A stretch of 20,155 nucleotides of DNA from a virus: the IMG/VR virus record IMGVR_UViG_3300042502_000678, positions 1-20,155 of that record; one strand, given 5' to 3'. The notes beneath the pieces are model-generated. The model ran no database searches and was not told the origin of the DNA. It saw only the letters and a list, made by a program, of their open reading frames with translations. Shown piece by piece: positions 5,772-12,234 of this stretch (position 1 is its first letter; each line of letters opens with the position of its first letter). A program made the position numbers and the translations under genes.

Positions 5772-6117
5772 GAAAACTTCCTTTGCGTTCCTTATGCTGG
5801 CAGCAGCGGCTGTATTCCCAATTCAATCCCAGGCACAGACACAAACCTACTCTGTGCAGAAGTTTGGGGGTCAGACGATCCTCGTACCTCAAGGGGTTAT
5901 CAAGAGCGGCCCGCGATCCTATAGCGCATTCGACCCCTCAAATCCCTACCGTACTGCTAAGGACTACACCGGGCGAACCGGTTACGAGCGGGCAGCCTCA
6001 AGCCAACTGCCGGTAATCAACCGCAACGGAAACTGCCGTGTTGAGCCACGGGGCGTCACCGGTGGTGTGTACTTCGGTAATGGACCCGTGATCATCGTCA
6101 ACCCATTTGTCAAGTAA
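5764..6117 (+). CDS. Secreted protein with signal peptide
   Basis: A 117-residue protein starting at ATG 5764, which overlaps the previous stop; the frame is open further upstream, but that extension is a shadow of the preceding gene. The N-terminus is a clear Sec signal peptide: MTKK, a hydrophobic core FAFLMLAAAAVFP, and a probable signal peptidase I site after QAQA-type residues (SQA before QTQTY, about residue 24). The mature part is about 93 residues, Gly/Pro/Tyr-rich, with one Cys (NGNCRVEP) and a hydrophobic end GPVIIVNPFVK. A phage protein exported to the periplasm could act in host-envelope modification, superinfection exclusion or lysis, but no family is recognised. Confidence 0.7.
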   Translation: MTKKTSFAFLMLAAAAVFPIQSQAQTQTYSVQKFGGQTILVPQGVIKSGPRSYSAFDPSNPYRTAKDYTGRTGYERAASSQLPVINRNGNCRVEPRGVTGGVYFGNGPVIIVNPFVK

Positions 6118-6118
6118 A

Positions 6119-6481
6119 ATGATCACTAGTACACAGTGGGAACACATCAACGAGATCATGGACAACTTTGATTTCAGGCGTGTGGCCATCACAATGCGGT
6201 ACCTGAAATGGGGGTGGGGTATGGCGCCTAATACACACATCCCTGAGGAAAATGAGCTACGACAATACGTGCGGGCACGTATGGTTGAGATGCATCAACG
6301 AAATCTTACATACATGGACAGCGGTGGCTTCCGTGTTGAGAGGTCTGGGGATGCCTTTACTGTTTCTTTTGTTCTCACAGACTGGCAGACATATGACGAT
6401 AGCACTTGCACAGAAGGAAACGATGAACGGTCTCCTAAGCTTGTGGATGGCGAATGGAGTTCTAGGTTTACAACTAGCTGA
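6119..6481 (+). CDS. Unrecognised soluble protein
   Basis: A 120-residue protein taken from ATG 6119, two bases after the previous TAA; an in-frame TTG at 6107 is less likely. No convincing Shine-Dalgarno is seen, so the start may depend on translational coupling. It has an N-terminal helical part (QWEHINEIMDNFDFRRVAITMRYLKWGW) and a charged middle (EENELRQYVRARMVEMHQRNL), then a strand pattern GGFRVERSGDAFTVSFVL. This alternation suggests a small alpha/beta domain. No family is recognised. The end overlaps the next gene by 59 bases. Confidence 0.6.
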   Translation: MITSTQWEHINEIMDNFDFRRVAITMRYLKWGWGMAPNTHIPEENELRQYVRARMVEMHQRNLTYMDSGGFRVERSGDAFTVSFVLTDWQTYDDSTCTEGNDERSPKLVDGEWSSRFTTS

Positions 6482-6680
6482 GTGTCGAGCTATTGGTAAG
6501 GACCAGTTTGTACTCCGTCCACAACCAACACTCTTGGGATCGCTGCCCAAGTATTACAAGTTCGACTATGAACTGTTTGAGCGAGATTGGATGCGAATCA
6601 TGAGTCGTGAGTTGAATGCAACCGTGCATCCACTCCAGGGCACCATGCATGGGTACATCATCGTGGAGAGGACACTATGA
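6423..6680 (+). CDS. Unrecognised small protein
   Basis: An 85-residue protein taken from ATG 6423, preceded by AAGGA at 6414-6418. The frame is open back to 6252, but that part overlaps the preceding gene almost completely and reads as its shadow. The product starts MNGLLSLWMANGVLGLQL, moderately hydrophobic, and continues with FVLRPQPTLLGSLPKYYKFDYELFERDW and an end IIVERTL. No family is recognised. Its TGA overlaps the following ATG (ATGA, 6677-6680). The start is the least certain part of this call: ATG 6447 is an alternative that would reduce the overlap. Confidence 0.5.
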   Translation: MNGLLSLWMANGVLGLQLAECRAIGKDQFVLRPQPTLLGSLPKYYKFDYELFERDWMRIMSRELNATVHPLQGTMHGYIIVERTL

Positions 6681-6892
6681 GCAAAATTCAAGACGGCGAC
6701 TGGAAGAAACACTGGCACGAAGTAGATATCAAGATCTTGGAAAAGCGTGCCGAGATCGCTGACCTCATCGATGCCAGGAATGCTCGTCAAGGTGAGATGG
6801 AAAAGCAGTGTGTCAAAGACCATGGGAAGCACAAGGACGATGGCGGGTTTTTGTATGGCACATGCATACGATGCGGAGCACAACTTGGCTAG
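6677..6892 (+). CDS. Small coiled-coil protein with C-terminal zinc-binding-like motif
   Basis: A 71-residue protein coupled by ATGA to the previous gene. Residues about 10-42 are a charged amphipathic helix (VDIKILEKRAEIADLIDARNARQGEMEKQ), followed by CVKDHGKHKDDGG and GTCIRCGAQLG. C45, H49 and the CxxC at about 62-65 could bind zinc as a small knuckle. Function is unknown; such helix-plus-knuckle proteins are frequent in phage accessory regions. It ends at TAG 6890-6892, after which the same frame stays open for 18 more mostly hydrophobic codons. Confidence 0.6.
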   Translation: MSKIQDGDWKKHWHEVDIKILEKRAEIADLIDARNARQGEMEKQCVKDHGKHKDDGGFLYGTCIRCGAQLG

Positions 6893-6949
6893 GCGATCAT
6901 ATTGGGTGTAGCCGGACTCCTGCTTTCAACAAATTACTATGAAAGTTAA

Positions 6950-7216
6950 ATGATGAGATACAAACTTGAACTCAATGAACACCAACAAGCAATGTCACCT
7001 GACGAGGTCACCCAGTTAAAGATCGAGCTACAGCAACTGCTGAACCGACACCGCGTGGAGAATAACTCCAACACGCCAGACAGCATCTTGGCGGAATACA
7101 TGTACGCTTGCTTGGCGGCATTCGAGAAGGGCGTCAAGAGAAGAGACGCATGGTATGGGCTAGCACCCGAGCCGGGAAACTCCAAACGAACTGCGGAGGA
7201 GGCTGCGGACCTATAA
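6950..7216 (+). CDS. Small phage protein of the 'NTPDxILAEY' type
   Basis: An 88-residue protein with the segment NSNTPDSILAEYMYACLAAFEKGVKRRDAWYG (about 39-70). The pattern 'N-T-P-D-x-I/V-L-A-E-Y ... C-L-x-A-F ... R-x-x-W-Y-G' recurs in many small proteins of tailed phages and is well conserved although without known function; this is recalled from knowledge of phage proteins, not searched. The N-terminal part is a helix rich in Gln/Glu (QLKIELQQLLNRH). Start is ATG 6950, with a second ATG at 6953. The TAA stop overlaps the next ATG (TAATG, 7214-7218). Confidence 0.72.
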   Translation: MMRYKLELNEHQQAMSPDEVTQLKIELQQLLNRHRVENNSNTPDSILAEYMYACLAAFEKGVKRRDAWYGLAPEPGNSKRTAEEAADL

Positions 7217-7443
7217 TGGTCAAACTAACTTACTGCAAAGAAAAGCAGGACTACTTCGTCGACGACTGGTTGGTCGCTGCTGTGCTAGGGACCAAGGCAC
7301 TGCTGCAAAAGAAGGATGGCAAGAAGATGTTGGTTGCGACACTTGAGGGTGGGCGAACCACCGAGCAAAAGATTGGTGCCAAGGTCACTCTTGGGACGTC
7401 AAAGCTAGTTGCCAGCTCAAGGGGGTGGGTATTTGATGACTAA
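7216..7443 (+). CDS. Small beta-rich protein, last plus-strand gene
   Basis: A 75-residue protein from ATG 7216, which shares a base with the preceding TAA; the upstream open frame to 7108 lies inside the previous gene and is dismissed. It is basic and strand-rich (LTYCKEKQDYFVDDWLVAAVLGTKALLQKKDGKKMLVATLEGG, KIGAKVTLGTSKLVASSRGWVFDD). No family is recognised. Its TAA is part of the long terminator stem that closes the whole plus-strand block. Confidence 0.6.
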   Translation: MVKLTYCKEKQDYFVDDWLVAAVLGTKALLQKKDGKKMLVATLEGGRTTEQKIGAKVTLGTSKLVASSRGWVFDD

Positions 7444-7488
7444 ACGAAAAAAGCCCCGTGGTTTTAATCACGGGGCTTTTTTCGTTTT
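7442..7488. terminator. Bidirectional terminator between convergent blocks
   Basis: A perfect 19-bp stem pairs 7442-7460 with 7469-7487 around the loop GTTTTAAT. The GC core GCCCCGTG/CACGGGGC is flanked by A6 on the left and T6 on the right, so an RNA from either strand would form a hairpin followed by a U run. It separates the plus-strand genes ending at 7443 from the minus-strand genes ending at 7564. Confidence 0.95.
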
Positions 7489-7524
7489 GGGATCGGGCAA
7501 TAGACACACCAAAACATATAAATT

Positions 7525-7553
7525 GCACTGTAACCTACAGTGTGTTACGGTGC
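7525..7553. other. Imperfect inverted repeat with two competing hairpins
   Basis: GCACTGTAAC (7525-7534) can pair with GTTACGGTGC (7544-7553) with one G-T pair, while CACTGTA (7526-7532) pairs perfectly with TACAGTG (7536-7542). There is no T run, so it is not an obvious terminator. It could be a back-up RNA 3'-end structure for the minus-strand transcript or a protein-binding site; function is unknown. Confidence 0.35.
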
Positions 7554-7563
7554 CATATTTACG

Positions 7564-8088
7564 TTATGATAGATTGCCCACGAGTCTGTATACCTTGCAT
7601 GGTGACAAGTCGGTGAAGTAGGCCTTGTGAACACCAACGCCATAGACTTTAAGCCTCTTGCGACACAGGCGAGTGAACTCAGTTTGGATCGTTGCCTTGC
7701 AACCTTTGAGTTGCTCCATAGTCTTACCAGTAATGATCTCAACGATTGCAGACCGTGCTACGTCGTCCAATGTCGTAGCAACGTCCCAGTTGAGGCCGCC
7801 ATAAGCAAGCAGCATATCATTGATCGTGAACACTACTGACCCTGCGACAACAACAGACTTGTCGTCTTGTGTCGTAAGGACTTGACTTGGCAAACTCATC
7901 GTCTGCCTTGCCACAGGGACAACCTCAACCTGCGTGATGAGGGGCCAGTAGGCATGGAGCCCAGGCTTCATCACGATGGCCTTCTTGCCTCGACGGAACT
8001 TGACCCCTCCATGCGTGGTTCGGATTATCACAAGCCTCGGGATGATCCCCAGGATTGCTTGCAGAAACTGTCCCAATATATCTAGCAT
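7564..8088 (-). CDS. SPFH/Band-7 (stomatin-prohibitin-like) membrane protein
   Basis: A 174-residue minus-strand protein. Residues 4-22 (ILGQFLQAILGIIPRLVII) form an N-terminal membrane helix. What follows matches the SPFH start pattern: GGVKFRRGKKAIVMKPGLHAYWPLITQVEVVPVARQTMSLPSQVLTTQDDKSVVVAGSVVFTI fragments (about 27-89), that is, the 'V..G.h.~.P....v..v..r...l....~T.D...v.v...v.y.i' signature, then a helix (DDVARSAIVEIITG) and a C-terminal strand YGVGVHKAYFTDL. SPFH proteins form membrane-bound rings or scaffolds and modulate membrane proteases and ion channels. The family's long C-terminal coiled coil is missing, so this is a minimal version. It is the last gene of the minus-strand block. 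Why a phage carries it is unclear; control of host membrane proteolysis is an inference. Confidence 0.8.
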   Translation of the reverse strand: MLDILGQFLQAILGIIPRLVIIRTTHGGVKFRRGKKAIVMKPGLHAYWPLITQVEVVPVARQTMSLPSQVLTTQDDKSVVVAGSVVFTINDMLLAYGGLNWDVATTLDDVARSAIVEIITGKTMEQLKGCKATIQTEFTRLCRKRLKVYGVGVHKAYFTDLSPCKVYRLVGNLS

Positions 8089-8118
8089 ATTTTTTTCCCA
8101 TTAGGGTTAGAGGTTTGA

Positions 8119-8676
8119 TTACCAGCGACCTAAAGGACAGTTCTCGGTCGCCATCGAGATTTTATTCCCGAGCGGGTGGCCTGTTGGGGCAACCGCGCAT
8201 CCGCAGGACTTGCAAGACTTCGTCTCCGCGTCGAACCGTTCACACTTGGAGCAGTGGTCGTTGAAAATGGCCTCGACCTCAGCTTGGGAGCGTCTTGGTC
8301 TGCCCTTCTGTATCCATACCTTGATCGCATCGACGTAGGCGAGCGCCTTGGTACCAAAGTCAGCACTTGTCGCCTCGGCCAGCGATTCTCCCACACAGCG
8401 GTCGCATTGCTCAGGCGTCACGCCAAGGCCCGTTACCTTGCATGTCCCCGCCGTCCTCAGGGAGCAGGCCCGGAACCCATCCTGGATCACCGGGAGTTGC
8501 ACCACCGGAGACAGCTTGTCATTGCAGCCCTTCTTGGCCAACAGCATCCGCACAGGGCAGGCCCCACAGTCGGGCTCCTGCACAATGCTCAGATACTTTT
8601 CAGCTTGCCTGTTGATGCAGCGGAACTGTGGAATACCATCCACACGTTCTCGCTGCCTCTTTATGCAATCTTCCAT
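8119..8676 (-). CDS. Cysteine-rich putative zinc-binding protein
   Basis: A 185-residue protein with 15 cysteines in paired clusters: C37-x2-C40, C91-x2-C94, and a dense C-terminal group C142-x2-C145, C155-x2-C158-x-C160, C180. The C-terminus has the pattern CSKCERFD-x5-CKSCGC ... NKISMATENCPLGRW; a similar 'CxxC...CGC...NKI.MAT..CP.G.W' ending is seen in phage and bacterial proteins of unknown role. Several zinc knuckles or an iron-sulphur centre are possible. The middle is helical (ALAYVDAIKVWIQKGRPRRSQAEVEAIF). The ATG at 8676 is one base after the stop of the tail tip gene, so it is co-translated with structural genes and may be a virion or tail assembly factor. The Cys pattern is direct evidence; function is unknown. 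Confidence 0.7.
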   Translation of the reverse strand: MEDCIKRQRERVDGIPQFRCINRQAEKYLSIVQEPDCGACPVRMLLAKKGCNDKLSPVVQLPVIQDGFRACSLRTAGTCKVTGLGVTPEQCDRCVGESLAEATSADFGTKALAYVDAIKVWIQKGRPRRSQAEVEAIFNDHCSKCERFDAETKSCKSCGCAVAPTGHPLGNKISMATENCPLGRW

Positions 8677-8677
8677 A

Positions 8678-11600
8678 TTAAACCTTCGCGGAACTTTCAG
8701 TTAGGTGTTTGATCAAACTGTCATTACCATTCGGGCTGTGAAACCCAACTTGAGAGTTATTCTTTTCTTTCTGCTCAGGGCAGCTCAGCTTGCTCTGGGC
8801 TACAGGGCTGACGAAGTAAAGACCCCACTTGTTTCGGATCTGTTTACACTGCATCGCTGCGGCCTCGGCTGCTTTGCTTGCTCTAAATGACTCTGCGGCC
8901 TGTCGGTTAGAGAAAACGTGGCAAGCGCTATCTACAGTTGCAGAGCATGCAAAACCAGGAACATTATCTACAGATTCGCACGGGCCCGTATCACAGCCCG
9001 GTCGGATCAAGTCAGGTAACACATAAGTAACTGTGACAGTGAAGCTACACCCGGTCGAATCTGGGATAGTACAGTCATCAAGAGGATCTTTACGCTTTCT
9101 ACCACCCGCATCGCCAACCCCGCCACCGGAGGACTCTTGTGGGTTGCGAGGCACAAAGAAATCAACTGGTGGAGGAGACTTGCTGTCAAGATCATTCGCA
9201 AAATTGCTAAAAGCTTGGGTCTCGAATGGGCGGAATATTGGCTCAATATCCGCAGAGAACTCGGACCCTGTTGCAATTAATTGAGCACAGGGAGATGCTG
9301 GGTATGTGTCATCAAGATCCGATGGATTTCTGTCACCATCTGTTGGTAACCTCAAGGCACTTAAGTCAAAACCTTGACGTAGTGGGTGGCCCACAGGTGG
9401 GCGGACAACCTTCTTAAGACCATCCCCGTTGTCCTTATAGTCAGGCCCTGGAAACAATCCCACAGCAGGCAGCAAGGCAGGCCATGCCCAAACATAAGGA
9501 GAGTTCGTACCTGCTAGTATTGGGGTCCAACACCTGAACTTGATTGTGTTCGAATCAAAGTTCACATTGAGACTCTCAATGACGCACTTGGTTGCCGGGA
9601 AGCCGGGGTGCGATACCGTGATACAATCGTACACGTCAAGGTCAAGGTGCTTTATCGGCGTCTCGAACTCGACATACTTCCACGAGTTTGCATCTCGGAT
9701 CATCCAGAACGTAGCAGACTTCTCAATTGTCTTGAAGGTGTTCTGTGTGAAGTAATCCTTCTCAGTTGTGTTAGTGCCGAAGCGACCAACGTTGTGCTTT
9801 AGTGTGAACTTCTCTTCCACATCCTGGTTCGCATAGATCTTGGCTTCAGTAGCTTGCCAACTGATTATATGCTTTGTGAATATGTCTTCTGTGGGGGTTG
9901 TGCTAACAGAAAACGATGACCGAAGTATTTCACTCGCGGTTATTGACCTAATGCTAGTAGGTTCCTTGGATAGGTAAGTTAAGTAAACAACGCCTGCACG
10001 AATTGTCACAGCACATCGGAACTGGTACGCGATCTCTTTGATCAGCTCAAAAACGCTCTGACGATCTCGAACAACGAAGCTTGCAGGGTAGTTTGCCAAC
10101 GAGGCCTCAACAGAACCAAAACTGGCCACATCATATGTGTACTCAGTATAGGTATCAATTAAGTACTTTATAATGTTCACCGGGTTGGGCCCAAAGTTTG
10201 ACTCAAAAGACACATACACATCATCGTCCCATTTCTCATCGGGGATATCACTAAGCTTGCGGTCGAACTGCAACTCAGCGACTTGGTAGTCACCATAGTT
10301 AGTCAGGTTCACTTCGTACTCAGCAGGATCAACCTCTGTTAATATCTTTGAGTCACCGAATGTTCTATAAGCAGCAACTTGTGTCACCACACCGGGTACA
10401 AGACTAACAATGTGGGTTATCTTAGAAGAGGACTCCAGGAACACATCCGTTCCAGATGGCAACCAAATGAACCGGCCTGCTTTGAATGTCTCGAAGTACT
10501 TCCATGAAGCCCCTGGTCCAACTATAACCTCAGCCACCTCAGTCTTCTCTTTACAACCCGCAACTGTCGTAGGCAATTCAAAGGGTGAAGCTACGCCACG
10601 AATCTCATAGCGTTGGCCAATATTTTTGCAAGCTGGGTTTGTGATCTCAAGAGAGTCTGGGTGCGTGACGCCACGGATATTGAAAGTGGTGCCAGACATA
10701 ACCCCCGTGTACCGCACATCTCCAATCCGCAGTGTGATGACCGTGCCTTGGGGAAACTTCTCACCACCGATGATTTGTACTGAGGTCTTGACATAAGGAG
10801 TCTGCTGTGCAATCTCAGTTAAGATCGCGCACACTTGACTCTGTCGGGCTTCGACGCATTCCTGGTAAATTTTACGGGATCTATCTGCAACCTCATTTAT
10901 CTTGTTTTGGTATTCGTTAATGAGGTTAATCTCAGCTTGGCCCTCCGACACGCAGCCTGGGATTGGTTGAAATGCTGTATTCTGAACATTTGGGTTGGCT
11001 ACACGCTTCAAACAGAAGAACAGAGCTAACGCTTCGTCAGTGCTGTTACCAAAAGCGAAGCCAACACGTTGGCCCGAGGCCGCGCTGGGTTGGATGTGGA
11101 CAATACCTTTTCGAGCAGCAGCGTACTTTGCACGAAACGCTTCCAAAGCGGCATCCCTAGCTCTTTCTAGCTCATTGATTTCCTTCTGTGCTTCTGGCGA
11201 TATAACCGCCGGGCACTGAAGCTTTTGTGCTTGGCATAGTCGCTCTTGCAGTGTAGGGTCAATAGCACCAAGAGGCTCCCCTAGAACTCCTTTGAACAAT
11301 GGCTTAAGTGGGAGCGTCGCCACATTACAAACATCACCGAAAATAAGGGGCCACTGAAGGCCACGTTGATCCTCAGGTATGTTGGGGAAGTCTCCGTCAT
11401 CCATGGAGAAACCCGTCTCAGCATCGGCTGTCTTGCTGATGACAGTTATCGTTAGTGTCTTGCTCAGATCATTGTAAACAATAGGTGAGTGGATTACGCC
11501 TTCCATCAACAAGGCACGTTCGGAGAAAGGTACGCCTTGGAAACTAAGCGAGAATCGGACCTTACCAAGGCTAATGTCATTAGCGTCAATTAAGGTCTTA

Positions 11601-11848
11601 AGACTACTATCAGTATCATCCAGAGTCAGATCAATGGCTTGTGAGTCGCTCTGCAAAGTAGCAAGTGCCGTACTATCAAGATTGCCCACTTCAAGAATCT
11701 TTGGCAGTATACCGGGCTCCCCATTTAGGACTCGGTCAGCGTAAGCAACCGAGAAGCCTGGGATGAACTCAATTTCAGCAATGATGACAGGCTCGCTTCC
11801 ATATTGCCTGTTCAACTGACCTGCGATTGACGTGGGGAATACTCTCAT
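8678..11848 (-). CDS. Large tail tip / central hub protein
   Basis: A 1056-residue protein. The N-terminal 200 residues (RVFPTSIAGQLNRQYGSEP, NLDSTALATLQSDSQAIDLTLDD, then RGLQWPLIFGDV at about 162-173) match a type of phage tail protein found next to a LamG or small tail gene. Residues about 220-250 and 300-345 are charged helices likely to form coiled coils. Residues about 555-630 (NIIKYLIDTYTEYTYDVASF ... SVFELIKEIAYQFRCAVTI) resemble the tail-hub domain of gp27/Mu gp44/J-type proteins. The C-terminal 200 residues are Gly/Pro/Cys-rich with a basic patch (GGRKRKD), more like a variable host-contact part. Size, position after the tape measure and neighbours support a tip/hub role at the distal tail. 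ATG 11848 overlaps the previous stop (ATGA). Confidence 0.75.
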   Translation of the reverse strand: MRVFPTSIAGQLNRQYGSEPVIIAEIEFIPGFSVAYADRVLNGEPGILPKILEVGNLDSTALATLQSDSQAIDLTLDDTDSSLKTLIDANDISLGKVRFSLSFQGVPFSERALLMEGVIHSPIVYNDLSKTLTITVISKTADAETGFSMDDGDFPNIPEDQRGLQWPLIFGDVCNVATLPLKPLFKGVLGEPLGAIDPTLQERLCQAQKLQCPAVISPEAQKEINELERARDAALEAFRAKYAAARKGIVHIQPSAASGQRVGFAFGNSTDEALALFFCLKRVANPNVQNTAFQPIPGCVSEGQAEINLINEYQNKINEVADRSRKIYQECVEARQSQVCAILTEIAQQTPYVKTSVQIIGGEKFPQGTVITLRIGDVRYTGVMSGTTFNIRGVTHPDSLEITNPACKNIGQRYEIRGVASPFELPTTVAGCKEKTEVAEVIVGPGASWKYFETFKAGRFIWLPSGTDVFLESSSKITHIVSLVPGVVTQVAAYRTFGDSKILTEVDPAEYEVNLTNYGDYQVAELQFDRKLSDIPDEKWDDDVYVSFESNFGPNPVNIIKYLIDTYTEYTYDVASFGSVEASLANYPASFVVRDRQSVFELIKEIAYQFRCAVTIRAGVVYLTYLSKEPTSIRSITASEILRSSFSVSTTPTEDIFTKHIISWQATEAKIYANQDVEEKFTLKHNVGRFGTNTTEKDYFTQNTFKTIEKSATFWMIRDANSWKYVEFETPIKHLDLDVYDCITVSHPGFPATKCVIESLNVNFDSNTIKFRCWTPILAGTNSPYVWAWPALLPAVGLFPGPDYKDNGDGLKKVVRPPVGHPLRQGFDLSALRLPTDGDRNPSDLDDTYPASPCAQLIATGSEFSADIEPIFRPFETQAFSNFANDLDSKSPPPVDFFVPRNPQESSGGGVGDAGGRKRKDPLDDCTIPDSTGCSFTVTVTYVLPDLIRPGCDTGPCESVDNVPGFACSATVDSACHVFSNRQAAESFRASKAAEAAAMQCKQIRNKWGLYFVSPVAQSKLSCPEQKEKNNSQVGFHSPNGNDSLIKHLTESSAKV

Positions 11849-12231
11849 ATTATTTTCTCTTCGAGTTCAATTGTGGTAGTGTAGACCTCCCCTCCAGGGA
11901 TACCCTTTGCCCTACCTACTCCTTGGATTTCAAAGGGGTTAAGTGTTAGGAATCCAACCCTTACTACATTGTTGTGGTCAGTCACCTTAACAGGCTGTCC
12001 TGCGTAGATCTCTATGAATTCTCTCAACTCGTATGCCTTGTCTCGAGACACAGTAAAGTCATAGCGGAACTTTTTACGTCCACGCTTTGCCTTGGTGTAG
12101 GTAAACATTTCTCCGCTAGAAGTCCTCAATACTTGGATCGAGGATGTCAACGCATTGGTGTTACCTTGCCTAGGGCTTGGCAACACGAGACTACTCTGTA
12201 TCAATGGGTAAGGACCCTGTATAAAGAACAT
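11845..12231 (-). CDS. Small tail protein
   Basis: A 128-residue protein between the lectin-tail fusion and the tip protein. It carries the pattern FTYTKAKRGRKKFRYDFTVSRDKAYELREFIEIYAG (about 43-78), VKVTDHNNVVRVGFLTLNPFEI and a terminal TTTIELEEKII. This 'strand - basic strand - SRDKA helix - DH-N-x-V-x-x-G-x-L - ELEE' layout recurs in small minor tail proteins that precede tip proteins in tailed phages, and it resembles the C-terminal domain of the upstream lectin fusion in general plan. A structural role in the tail tip or as an adaptor is inferred. It starts 3 bases after the previous stop and overlaps the next start by ATGA. Confidence 0.65.
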   Translation of the reverse strand: MFFIQGPYPLIQSSLVLPSPRQGNTNALTSSIQVLRTSSGEMFTYTKAKRGRKKFRYDFTVSRDKAYELREFIEIYAGQPVKVTDHNNVVRVGFLTLNPFEIQGVGRAKGIPGGEVYTTTIELEEKII

Positions 12232-12234
12232 CTT

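Noticed and set aside
6888-6913. GGCTA/TAGCC inverted repeat after the zinc-knuckle gene as terminator
   Set aside because: The stem has only 5 bp, the loop is long and no T run follows.
8176-8712. 178-residue plus-strand frame opposite the cysteine-rich gene
   Set aside because: It is antisense to a gene with clear CxxC motifs, has no SD or operon context, and its composition is that of a shadow.
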